From: Ophiosphaerella korrae
Taxonomy: Eukaryota > Ascomycota > Dothideomycetes > Pleosporales > Phaeosphaeriaceae
Assembly: GCA_028456385.1 (NCBI GenBank)
Contig: JALNQF010000179.1
Span: forward strand, 1-64,000
DNA: 64,000 nt
Reading direction: 5' to 3'
Part shown: positions 1 through 10,618 of the stretch, one piece after another
Position numbering within the stretch: position 1 is the stretch's first letter
How the letters are laid out: each line of letters starts with the position of its first letter
Program-made: the position numbers and the translations under genes
Notes under the pieces: model-generated
Databases searched by the model: none
The model's input: only the letters and a program-made list of their open reading frames with translations
Told to the model about the DNA's origin: nothing

Positions 1-599
1 AATTATATAATTTAATTTTAAAGTAATATTTATAACTTTTAATTATAGATATAGATTAATTTTAATAAAATTTATAGCTTCTTATTAAACTATATTATAT
101 AGTTATTTATAAATAATAAAAAAATAATAAAATACTTTAAAGAATAAAATTTTTACTAATATAAATTTTTATAAAAAAATTAAATAATATAATTTTAATA
201 CTTATTTATAAAGTCCTATTTAGTATACTAAAATTTATACTTATTTATTTAAAAATAAGTATAAATTATAAATTTAAATAGTATATATTTAAGTTACTAG
301 GTAGTATTTAATATAGTTTAAAAAGAATTAAAATACTAGTAATACTAGTAATTTCTATACTTTACTTAGTACTAATAAAGCTTATAAGTTACTTTTTAAA
401 GCTTTTATATATTTTAATTTTAGTAACTTACTTTTAAAGCTATTTTTATTTTTTAAATTAATTTAACTTATATATATAATACTTTTACTTTATATAGCTA
501 ATTATAAAGTAGTTATTACTAGTATTAAAATAGCTATAGTAATAGTTACTACTATACTTACTTAACTTAAAAAAAAACTTATAAGTATATAAGTATATA
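1..599. other. Unassigned A+T-rich DNA
   Basis: No gene or recognisable element is visible. The base composition and lack of open frames match the RIP-mutated repeats to the right. A hairpin with 15-bp arms lies at 232-267 (AATTTATACTTATTT and its complement). The LTR of element Z starts at 600. Confidence 0.5.
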
Positions 600-1050
600 T
601 ATAATATAGTTACTTATTATTAACTTTACGTAACTACTTTAAAAGTATTAGTAGATTAGAAAATAATAATAAAAGTTTATATAGTAATTAGTAATAACTA
701 TAAATAATAGTTAATTTATATATATAATATTAAGTACTAGTATTCTAGATTAGAAATTAGATTACTAATACTATCTTAATAATATATATTTATAGTAACT
801 ATATACTTTTACTAATTTATTAATTTATTACTTATATTTAGGCTTAGTAACTATAGATTATAGATTACTAATCTATTAATCTATAATTAATTTCTATCTA
901 TATACTTAATAGATTAGTAGATTATATTATATATCCTAATTATAAGTTATCTTTTAATCTAAGTTATTACTTTACTTATTTTATACTTTATTAGTACTTA
1001 AGTTAAAACTAATTAGTTTTAACTTAATTTCTTTTATTATACCTATAATA
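600..1050 (-). repeat. 3' LTR of chromovirus Z (about 451 bp)
   Basis: On the minus strand it starts TATTATAGGTAT (TG changed to TA) and ends TATA. It aligns over its length with the F LTR (47390-47838) and, more loosely, with the other chromovirus LTRs. A purine-rich tract (CTAGAAAGAAGTAATAG on the minus strand, 1067-1051) lies directly upstream, as expected for the polypurine tract that primes plus-strand synthesis. Confidence 0.8.
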
Positions 1051-1074
1051 CTATTACTTCTTTCTAGTAAGTTT

Positions 1075-1640
1075 TTATTTTTTTATTCTAGAGCTAAAGT
1101 TATTAGTCTAGTTTCTTTATTAATATTAAGTTCTTTATCTTTTATCTTTATACTTACTAAGTCTACTTTTTATTATCTTTAGTTAGTATATTATATATTA
1201 TTTTATAGTATTATAATATTTTTATATTTATATTATAAGTCTTTAAAGCTTTTATTAGTTTACTTTTCTTTAAAGTATAGTAAAGCTTATAAAGTATATA
1301 TTTATACTAATACTTATTTATTTTATTATCTATCTAGTATATTTCTAGTAGAGTTTAAGTTAAAAATATTTATTTACGTATATATACTTAATTATAATAG
1401 AGAGAGTTATTAACTATACTTAAGAAAAACTATTATTATAGATTATAGAAGCTAAAAAAAAGTATAAGAGATATTATAAAAGCTTTAAATAATAAGAAGT
1501 CTATTAAATAGTTTACTTTTCTAGAATCTAAGATAGAGATTAAAAATACTATAGAATCTACTCTAGCTCTTACTATATTAGATATATCTAATATCTTTCT
1601 ACTCTCTATAAATAGTATAAGTCTTTTTAGTTTACTACTA
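1075..1640 (+). pseudogene. Antisense coding region of chromovirus Z, decayed
   Basis: It is read opposite to the element's pol, between the polypurine tract and the chromodomain. One frame opens with SRAKVISLVSLLI, matching PRAKVINLLSLLI in B and PRARVISLVFLLI in C. Further on, a second frame gives a stretch like IEA..KYK, then KALNNKK, which aligns with KALNNKK in B and KAYNNTK in A. Stops interrupt both frames at codons that would be Gln or Trp before RIP. Z is well diverged from B and A, so the recurring residue pattern suggests a once-functional protein. The function is unknown. How the two frames join (intron, frameshift or two genes) cannot be decided from the sequence. Confidence 0.5.
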
Positions 1641-1649
1641 AGTAGTCTA

Positions 1650-2545
1650 GAAGATTTTAATTTTAGAACTTCTTTAATTTCTTAAAGTAATTAAGATTAT
1701 CTTCTAGTTCTTATATATTTTCTTATAGTTATTTTTTCTTGTCTATACTTATCTATACTTATCTATTTTACTAGGTAGTAATTCTTTCTATTATAAAATT
1801 AGAACTCTAAGATTTTCTTTACTTTCTAGTTTTTTTATTCTTTATACGTATTTACTCTATATACTAGTTGTTCTACTTCGTATAGTACTTTTTCTAGTAG
1901 TACTATATAAAATATTAAGTATATCCTTATTTTATCTAGTAGTCTTAGTTTAAATATAACTAGTGTAATTTTCTTTATAATTTTATATAGCTCTATTTTT
2001 ACGTAATTAAGCTTTAGGCTAAATTATTTACTTTTAATATTTTTTTAAATTAACTATACTTTTTCTTTCTCTTTAAATTAAAGTCTTTCTTTTTATTTTC
2101 TATTATAGTACTTTACTATTTAGTTATATAAGAATTCTATATCTTATTTTAGTTAGTTATATATTTATTTTATTTTATTTATAAATTTTTTTTTTTTTAA
2201 AATCTAAGATTTTATCTTTCTTAGTATCTAGTATATATTAGAGTTAAATCTATAATTTTTAAAAAAAAGTAATACTTTTATTACTATATTCTTTACGCTA
2301 TTATATACTTATTATACTATAAGTAATAGCTATAACTAATTATTCTAGTTATAGTTAAGCTAGTATTTTAAATACTATTCTACTATTTAGTTTATATATT
2401 CTAATTATCTATCTATTTATAGATAGTATACTATTAATATTTAATATTATATTCCTAATTATACTATTATTATTCCTTATAGTTTTAATATAAATCTTAT
2501 ATTATTATCTATAATAATTTTATCTAGAATACTATACTAGCTTAT
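1650..2545 (-). pseudogene. Chromovirus Z integrase C-terminus and chromodomain, decayed
   Basis: Minus-strand translation gives the end of a retroviral-type integrase core, with the region equivalent to the YHPQTDGQTER stretch at about 2420-2370 reduced to a stop-riddled remnant. The integrase tail and a chromodomain-like stretch follow; the latter aligns with 9320-9520 of B. There is no start codon or open frame. The chromodomain would bind methylated histone H3 in a living chromovirus (family knowledge). The gene is dead because it lacks the catalytic half of pol and carries many stops. Confidence 0.7.
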
Positions 2546-3132
2546 ATTAAGCTAAGTTACTAGTAGATTAGAAGTATTATAGTAAGAGTATAGAAAGTTA
2601 AGTTATAGTAAAAAGTATAGTAATAGATAGAGTAATTACTAACTAGCTAGTAATTCTTTTAAAAGGCTTATATACCTTTCTCCTAAAGCTAACTACTTTA
2701 AGTTAACTTAAAATAAAGTAGTTTCTAATATTATCTCTTTTTATAGGCCTAGATATTTTAGCTAAGTAAAAGAAAAGTTAACTTTAGCTATCCTAACCTA
2801 CTCTAAGCTAATTTTAGCTTCTATAAAGTTATTAGTATATATTTCTTTAATTTTTTACTAAAAGTCTAATATAAAGTATTTTAAAGTAAATATAAGTTAT
2901 AAAGTAAACTAAGATTTTACTTTTACTTTAATAATTTTACTTTTACTTATACTTACTAATTTTATATATATATATATACTAGTATAAGATTATACTTAGC
3001 TTTAGCGCCTCTTTTTAGTATATATAAAGACTTTACTTTTTTTACTTATATACTAACTTTTCTTTACTTACTACTAAGTATATATTTTAAGCCTATTTAT
3101 CTCTTTTTAAGAAAAGCTTAAATTAGCTTAAA

Positions 3133-3592
3133 TATTATAATAGTAATAGTAAAAACTAAGATAGAACTAATTAGTCTATATATTACTACTAACAAAGTAT
3201 AAGAAGAGTAGAGTAACAACTTAGTAGATAATAAGCTTAACTAAGAAGCTAACTATAATTAAGATATATAATAGATTTATAAATTTATAATCTTAGTAAA
3301 TATAAAGATATAAAGTTATTATATAATAAATTTATAAATTCGCGATCTTAGTAAATACAAAGTAGCGAAGCTACTAAGATATTATTACTATATAGTTAAT
3401 AGAAATACGTATTATTAGGATAGTATTAGTAATTTAATCCTTTAACTATAGAACGCTAATATAGAATAGTTATAAAATATCTTCTATTATTTATAGTTAT
3501 TATAGATTACTATATAAACTTTGTTATTAACTTATAATCTACTAACTCCTTTAAGATAGGTACTTGTAGTTAATAATAGGTAGCCTATTATA
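3133..3592 (+). repeat. 5' LTR of chromovirus A (460 bp)
   Basis: It starts TATTATAATAG and ends CCTATTATA, with the canonical TG and CA ends changed to TA by transition. It is the same length as the 3' copy at 15591-16050, and the differences between the two are almost all C/T or G/A. Confidence 0.92.
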
Positions 3593-5169
3593 CCTTACTA
3601 ATTTAGTTATTACAAGAAGTAGAGCGTAAGTAGCGTATAGTCTAGCTAACACAATAGTAGAAAGTTTAACTAAGAAAGGAGTTAAGGCACTTATAAGTAG
3701 TTACAAGTTAGATAATATAGTATAGAGAGATATTAAAAACTACCTAAATAACTTAATCTCTAAAAAAGAAGATATAAAAATAGTAATTAATACCTTAGAA
3801 ACCTAAAACAAGAAACTTTAAGAATATACAAAATAAAACAAAGCTTAGATTAAAGTAGTTATTAAAGAATAGAACTAAATAGAGTTAATTACGTAACGCC
3901 TAGAGATAAGCGTAATAAAGAAACTACCTAAAATACTTATACTTAAGAAATTAAATAAAATAAGAGAGAAACTAAGACCTTTTATAGCCTTAGTATAACT
4001 CTAGATAGATATACAAGTACTATATTTTAATATAAAAGAAAAGAAAGTAATATATATTAGAATATACTTTAAAGAAGATATAATAAGATAGTTTAAACAT
4101 TACTAGATAGATTATACAATATATACTCTAATAATATAGAAGGATAAAACTAAAGCTATCTTTAGAAGTTATAAATACTTTACTTAATAAATAAGAGTAG
4201 TATTTAGAGATATAGATATTACCTAATAAGCTAAAGAAAGGCTAGAAAAGCTTATACAAAGTAAAAGTATTGCTAAATACATATTATAGTTTAAATAATT
4301 ATTATAGAATATAGAATAAAACGAGTCTATTCTAATATTATAATTTAAATAAAGACTAAACTTAAAAATCTAATACAAGATAATCTATATAGAAAAACTA
4401 TAAATACCTAAAGCTTTAAAGTAATAAGTAATATAAATTAATAATAACCTTTAACAATAGAAAAAGAATAAATATAGAGGATCTACTTAGAACTATAACA
4501 AGAGAGACTCTATAGTCCTTAACGCTAATAAAGATAAAAAGAAGAAAAAAAATAAAAACTTTACGTACTTTAACTATAGTAAACTAGGCTACAATATAAA
4601 GAACTACTAATTAAAGTTAAGAAAAGATATAGTATATTATAAATATAGGAAACTAGGACACTTTATAAAAGACTATAGAAGTAAAGAACCTAAGAAAGAT
4701 AAAGAAACTTAGTTAAAGATAACTAAAAACAAAAAAGAAGTACTAAAAGTATAAGCTAAACCTTAAGAAAAGGTAGCTAGGAGTAAAGAATTATAATACG
4801 TAATACTTTACTAGACCTTTTATTATAAAGATAACTACTATATATATTAATTTAGTAAAGAAGAAGTAAGATAGTTCTTATAAAAGAATAAAGTAGTAGT
4901 AATAAAAGAAAGAAGAATAAAAGCGTAGCTAGAAGAAATAGTATACGTAATAGACCTACTAATAAAAGACTTAAGAAGAGAAGAGCCCTAGATTCTATTA
5001 ATTAAAGCTAAAGAACTAGTACTAGATAAAGAGACTACTATAGTTTCCTCTAAAGAACTATAAGAAAATAAGAAACAAGATAATATAAAAGATATAGAGT
5101 ATACCTAGTTAAATATATATAGCTATAATAGCTATATAATAATAGATACGTTAGAATAAAATAAAAACT
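3593..5169 (+). pseudogene. Chromovirus A gag, decayed
   Basis: Gag would form the virus-like particle and bind the RNA. Forward translation gives a long charged helical region, then two zinc knuckles at about 4565-4675. The second keeps the CX2CX4HX4C spacing, but its cysteines read Tyr (YYKYRKLGHFIKDY), the result expected when TGC or TGT becomes TAC or TAT. Amber and ochre stops occur throughout, at positions likely to have been Gln or Trp. The frame runs up to the insertion of B; the rest resumes after 10618. Confidence 0.75.
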
Positions 5170-5174
5170 AGAAG
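5170..5174. repeat. Target-site duplication of element B, left
   Basis: AGAAG occurs here and at 10614-10618, immediately outside the two LTRs of B. In C (about 32430) and G (about 52940) the uninterrupted sequence reads TAGAAGTTTATTT, with one copy. Confidence 0.93.
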
Positions 5175-5601
5175 TATTATAATAGTAATAAGAGAATAAT
5201 AGATAGAACTAATTAGCTCTACAATAATTAGTTTAGACCTATATAACTCTAAAGAACACGAACTTAATTAGGAGGCTACGTATAATTAGGATACCTAGAG
5301 TAATCTATAATCTATAGACTCTTAGCACTAATAGATTATAGATTAAAGTAATCTACAATCTATTAATTTTAGTAACTATAGATTATAGATTAGGGTAAGT
5401 ATATAGTTAATAACATGCGTATTATTAGGATAGTATTAGTAATCTAATCTATTAACTATAGAGCGCTAATACGAGATAGTTGTAAAATATCTTCTATTAT
5501 TTATAGTTATTATAGATTACTATACGAGCTTTTACTATTAACTCTTAATCTACTAACTTCTAATACAAGTACCTATAGTTAATAATAAGAGGCCTATTAC
5601 A
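5175..5601 (+). repeat. 5' LTR of element B (427 bp)
   Basis: It begins TATTATAATAG (TG changed to TA) and ends CCTATTACA with the canonical CA. The centre holds a run of alternating AATCTATAATCT and AGATTATAGATT words (about 5307-5400), shared with the C and solo LTRs. Confidence 0.93.
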
Positions 5602-6711
5602 CTTTACTAATTTAGTTATTATAAGAAGTAAAGCGTAAGTAGCGTATAGTCTAGCTAATACAATAGTAGAAAGTTTAACTAAGAAGAGAGCTAAGGTACC
5701 TATAAGTAGCTATAAATTAGACAATACTATATAGAAATAAATTAAAGACTACTTAAACGACTTAATCTTAGAAAAGGAAGATATAAAGATAGTAATCGAC
5801 GCACTAAAAACCTAGAATAAAGAACTCTAAGAATACGCTAAGTAGAATAAGGCCTAGATTAAAGCTATTATAGTAGGACAAAACTAAATAGAATTAATTA
5901 CGTAACGCCTAGAAATAAGTACAATAAAGAAACTACCTAAGATACCTATCCTTAAGAAGTTTAATAGAACAAGGGAGAAACTAAGACTCTTTATAGCTTT
6001 AGTACAACTCTAGATAGATATACAAGTACTATACTTCGATATAGAAGAAAAGAAAGTAATATATATTAGACTACACCTTAAAGAAGACGTAATAAGATAG
6101 TATAAGCTTTACTAGATAGATTATACGATATATTTACTAATAACCTAGAGGGACAAAACTAGAGCTATTTTTAGAAGTTATAAATACTTTACTAAACAAA
6201 TAAGAGTAGTATTTAGGGATATAGATATTACCTAATAGGCTAAAGAGAAACTTAAGAGGCTTATATAAAGTAAGAGTATTCTAGAATATATATTACAATT
6301 TAAATAATTAAGCTAAAATATAGAATAGAATAAGTTAGCCCTTATATTACGATTTAAACAAGGACTTAATATAAAAATTCGATACGAAATAATATATATA
6401 GAGAAACTAAGGATACTAGAAGCTTTAAAGTAATAGGTAATACAAATTAATAATAATCTTCAAGAATAGAAAAAGAATAAGTATAGTAGCTAAAATAGGA
6501 ATTAGGATGTTAGAGACCTTATAATCCTTAACGTAAATAAAGATAAAAAGAAAAAGAAGAATAAAGACTTTACGTACTTTAACTATAGTAAGAAAGGCTA
6601 CTACGTAAAAGATTACTAATTACAAAAGAAGAAAGATATAGTATACTATAAATATAGGAAATAAAGATACTTTGTAAAAGACTGTAAAAGTAAGGACCTA
6701 AAGGAAGGGAC
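5602..6711 (+). pseudogene. Element B gag, decayed and 3'-deleted
   Basis: Collinear with gag of A and C from the 5' LTR to the zinc knuckles at about 6575-6680. Some cysteines survive here: the last knuckle position reads KDC (TGT, about 6682), where A has KDY. RIP stops interrupt the frame. Right after the knuckles, at about 6711, the sequence jumps to DNA that in C lies at about 33557, just upstream of RT. In its deleted form B could have expressed a gag-RT fusion without protease, but every frame is now broken. Confidence 0.75.
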
Positions 6712-9550
6712 TTAGTAATAGAACTAGAAGAAGAAAAAAAACGTAGGATAGAGCCTAGTCTACTAAAAAATAGAAAAAGAGTCGAAAATTAAACAAGCAT
6801 TTATTAAAAACGCACTAAAGAAAGGATAGATACAAAAATCTAAGTCTTTAGTAGCACACGGACTTATCTTTATAGATAAGAAAAGGTTAAGTAACAAGAG
6901 ACCTTACGTAGATTTTAGAAAAACTAACGCAATTATAAATAAAAACTAATACCTCTTACTATAAATAGATATAATATAAAGTAGGCTACGCAAAGCAAAA
7001 GTCTTTACAAAACTAGATATCTAGAACGTATACTATTAGATTAGAATTAAGAAAGGTAATAAATAGAAAATAGTATTTAGAACGTAATATAGACTATATA
7101 AATACTTAGTTATACTATTTAGCTTAACAAACGCGCTAGCAGCCTTTTAAGAAAGAATTAATATAGTACTAAGAGAGTACTTAGATAAGTTTATATTTAT
7201 ATACTTAGACGACATCTATATATTCTTAGAAATAGAGGAAGAACATATATAGTACGTATATAAAGTACTAGAAAAACTAGTAGAAAGTAAACTATTTCTT
7301 AAAATAAGAAAATGCGAATTCTATATAAAGAAAATAGACTTCCTAGGGTTTATTATAGAACTAGGAAAGATTAAGATTAATCTAGAAAAGATTAAATTGA
7401 TTAATAAATAGCTAACACTAAAAAACCTAAAAGAGGTATAATAATTTTATAGCCTAGCTAACTTTTACAAGAAGTTAATAGTAAGATAGTCTAAAGATAT
7501 AGAACTAATAACAAAGCTTATAAAGAAAGATACACTATTTAAATAGATAAAAGAATATAATAAAGTATTTAATAAGATTAAAAAGAAGTTTACTAAGAAC
7601 CTAGTTATTAGAATATATAACCTAGACCTACTAGCAATAGTAAAAACAGACGTATCTAACTTAGTCTATAGAATAGTACTAATATAGGTAGACCTAAAGA
7701 CTAAAAAAAAATACTTAGTTAAATACTTCTCTAAGAAAATAAAAATAGTAGAACTTAACTACCTAATTTATAATAAAGAGATGCTAGCAATCTATAAAGT
7801 ATTTAAATAATAGATAGTATACTTATAAAGAGTAAAATATTAGATAAAGGTCTATATAGACTATAAGAATCTTACAAGATTTATAATAAATAAAGAACTA
7901 TTATAATAATATATAAGATAGTAGGAATTCCTATTAATATTTAATATAGAGATTATATATATAAAAGGAAAAGACAACTAGTTTGTAGATGCCTTTAGTA
8001 GAAGACTAGACTTATAAGAGAAAGTAAGCGCTACTAGTATAGTTCTAGTTAAGAACAAAGAAGGATATTTAGTCTTAAATACGCCTAAAATAGCTATAAT
8101 ACTTAAAAGAACAAGTAGCGAGCTAGATAAATAGATTTAGAAATTAACGCAAGAAGCATCTAAAGAAATAGAAAAACTAGAAATCTAGGAAGGACTAGTA
8201 TAAGCCTATAGAAGAATATATATTCTAAAGAAAATTTAAAGAGAGTTTATATAATAATTCTACGAATTACTAGTATATAGTTACTAAGGTATTAAGAAAA
8301 TATTAGATAGATTACTATAGGACTACTATATCCTAAAAGTAAGATAGCTAGTAATAGAAGTACTACAAGATTGTATAGAATACTAGAGAAATAAGTATAG
8401 TAGATATATACTATATAGAATACTATAACTAGTAGAAGTACTATAATAACTATAGGGAGTTATTATAATAGACTTTATTACGAAACTACCTAAGTCTAAA
8501 GACTTAATATTAGGAGTTAAATATAATAGAATTCTAATAATAGTAGATAAACTTATAAAGTACTTATACTTTAAACTATATAAAAAGAAAAGTAGAATAG
8601 AAGTTACTATATATTAGATTTTAAGAACTATAATTAGCTAATATAGACTACTAGATAAGATTATTATAGATAGAGATATACGATTTATATTAAAATTATA
8701 GAGAATAATAATAGCGTAATTAGGAATTAAATATATATTGTCTATAGTATACTACCTATAGATAGATAGATAATTAGAATAAATAAATTAGATAGTAGAG
8801 TAATACCTAAGATTACTACCTTAACTACAACTAGAATAATTAAGTATAGTTATTACCTATAGTATAGTTAGTATATAATAGCGTAAAAAATATAGTAATA
8901 AGAGTATTACTCTTCTTTATAAACTATAGATTTAACCCTAACGTATATAGAATACTAAGAACTAAAGTATCTTAGTCTTTAAGTAGAGAAAACTTTACTA
9001 ATAGACTTAGAGATATATATAATTAGCTAAGATAGGACGTAGAGTTTCTATATAATTGTATAGTAAAGTACTACAATAAAAAATATAAAAAGGGACCCTA
9101 ATTTAAAAAAAGAGAAAAAGTATAGTTAGTATAAAAGAATATTAAGAGTAAATAACTAAGTCTAAAACTAGATTACGTTAAGATAAGACTATATAAAATT
9201 AAGAAAGAAATTACGCTAGTTATATTTAAACTAAAGCTACTAAATAAGATAAGGATATATCTAACCTTCTACGTAGTACTACTTAAAATAGTACTATAAG
9301 AAGTAAAACTACTAGTATATAAAGTAGACACGTATAGAGAATAAGAAGAATAAGAAGTTAAGAAAATCTTAGTATACTAGCTCTATAATAGTAGGAACTA
9401 CTACTTAGTAAAATAGATAGGTATAAACGAGAAAAGGTAACTATAAGAAGAAATATAGGAACTAGGAGATAACCTTAACTACTCTAAGAAACTAGAGGAG
9501 TTCTAAAGTTAAAACCCTCTAGAACGCCTTATAGTAAATTAAGAAAACTA
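6712..9550 (+). pseudogene. Element B pol (RT, RNase H, integrase, chromodomain), decayed
   Basis: Forward translation shows RT with the catalytic FIYLDDIYIF stretch intact (Tyr codon at 7202, the two Asp codons at 7208-7213). RNase H follows (DVSNLVYRIVL near 7650; the canonical motif has DASD), then the integrase zinc region and core (DFITKLPKSKDLI at about 8470-8510). The integrase tail and a chromodomain at about 9320-9520 close the frame; the latter reads EVKKILVY.LYNSRNYYLVK.IGINE with stops where Trp or Gln would be. A chromodomain at this place defines the chromovirus lineage of Ty3/gypsy and is known to steer integration to H3K9-methylated chromatin. Protease is missing. Many in-frame stops make it a pseudogene. 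Confidence 0.85.
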
Positions 9551-9562
9551 ATATTACTACTA

Positions 9563-10165
9563 TTAGATAGAGAGGCGATAGGAATACCTAATATAAGACC
9601 TACTATAGTAGTATTAAACGCCTTATCTAAGTCTAGCTTAGCTTCTAGAGCTACTAACTACTTAGCTAATTTCTTATTATTTAACGCCTTTATCTTATAA
9701 AGACAAGAGAGACAAGCTTAATTCTCTACTAGCTTACTCTACGTAAGCTCCTAGATCTACTTATACTTAGCTTTAGCTTCTACAATTTAAGATAGTAATT
9801 TCTCTTAAGTCTAGTTAATAGCTCTCTCTATTATTATTAAGTTTAGATGTAAGAATAAGTATAATAAACGTATACTTAGAAAGAGAGACACTAGATACAT
9901 TATAAGAACTACGTATATTTACACAAATATATACTTTATAAGCCTTACTATTATTTATAAAAATAATATAAGGAAGGGACTTAGGATTTAATTTAGGGGA
10001 AGTACAATAGAAATAAGGAAATATCTTAATACTATTACGTAATACGTAATTAGTAAGAAGATAGTAATAACGTATAAATAAAATAACTATAGGGAGTAAT
10101 AAAGAACTATAAATTAATAAAGAAAGTAGATTAATAACTTTAGCTCTAGGATAGATAAACAAGGA
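9563..10165 (-). pseudogene. Antisense coding region in element B, partly open
   Basis: It lies between the chromodomain and the polypurine tract, opposite to pol. The 5' part is an open frame of 115 codons (10162-9815), the only such frame in the RIP-mutated part of the window, containing YPRAKVINLLSLLI, SIKIFPYFY and NNSKAYKVYI. A second frame continues to about 9563 with an AKAKYK-type stretch, CLYKIKALNNKKLAK, LVALEAKLDLDKAF and ending GIPIASLS; it is charged and leucine-rich, likely coiled coil. Both parts have recognisable counterparts in A and Z, which are much diverged, and in C and D. The function is unknown and no known family is recognised. The link between the frames (intron or separate genes) is unresolved. 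The 115-residue frame by itself could be chance; the cross-copy conservation is the real argument. Confidence 0.55.
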
Positions 10166-10170
10166 CCTAC

Positions 10171-10186
10171 TTAGAGGAGGGGATAG
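10171..10186 (+). other. Polypurine tract of element B
   Basis: TTAGAGGAGGGGATAG directly precedes the 3' LTR. Equivalent tracts lie before the 3' LTRs of A (15578-15590), C (37010-37024) and D (28766-28781). Confidence 0.85.
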
Positions 10187-10613
10187 TATTATAACAGTAA
10201 CAAGAGAATAATAGATAGAACTAATTAGCTTTACGATAATTAGTTTAGACCTATATAACCTTAAAGAACACGAACTTAATTAGGAGGCTACACATAATTA
10301 GGATACCTAGGGTAATCTATAATCTATAGACTCTTAGTACTAATAGATTATAGATTAAAGTAATCTACAATCTATTAATCTTAGTAACTATAGATTATAG
10401 ATTAAGGCAAGTATATAGTTAATAATATACGTATTATTAAGATAGTATTAGTAATCTAATCTATTAACTATAGAATACTAATATAAGATAGTTACAAAAC
10501 ATCCTCTATTATTTATAGTTATTATAGATTACTATACATGCTTTTGCTATTAACTCTTAATCTACTAACTCTTAATACAAGTACTTATAGTTAACGATAA
10601 GAGGCCTATTACA
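10187..10613 (+). repeat. 3' LTR of element B (427 bp)
   Basis: The same length as 5175-5601. It starts TATTATAACAG and ends TATTACA. It differs from the 5' copy almost only by transitions and is followed by the AGAAG duplication at 10614-10618. Confidence 0.93.
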
Positions 10614-10618
10614 AGAAG

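Larger units (their letters stand above)
600..2545 (-). mobile_element. Chromovirus Z, 5'-truncated (LTR plus pol 3' end)
   Basis: This is the 3' part of a minus-strand Ty3/gypsy element related to A-D. In minus-strand order it shows the end of the integrase core, a chromodomain region (about 1830-1660), an antisense ORF region, a polypurine tract and an LTR. It stops inside the integrase core at about 2545, where R1 begins, so gag, protease, RT and RNase H are missing. It is among the most heavily RIP-mutated elements of the window. Because the other end is lost, no target-site duplication can be checked. Confidence 0.8.
5175..10613 (+). mobile_element. Chromovirus B, 5439 bp, internally deleted, nested in A
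   Basis: A full-length insertion with two 427-bp LTRs and AGAAG target duplications. Compared with C it lacks about 1.58 kb: at about 6711 the sequence passes from the end of the zinc-knuckle region straight to the region just before RT, so the protease and its flanks are gone. The rest (RT, RNase H, integrase, chromodomain, antisense ORF, polypurine tract) is collinear with C. B is clearly less mutated than A and keeps an intact YLDD at the RT active site. Without protease it would have depended on relatives for maturation (inference). Confidence 0.93.

Noticed and set aside
1740..1770. Short direct repeats CTATACTTAT
   Set aside because: Two to three imperfect units in low-complexity coding remnant; not a CRISPR array or minisatellite of note.
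5602..5625. Primer-binding site after the B, C and A 5' LTRs
   Set aside because: The post-LTR sequence CTTTACTAATTTAGTTATTA is conserved but has no TGG and could not be matched to a tRNA 3' end. It may be RIP-altered or a self-primer; not called.
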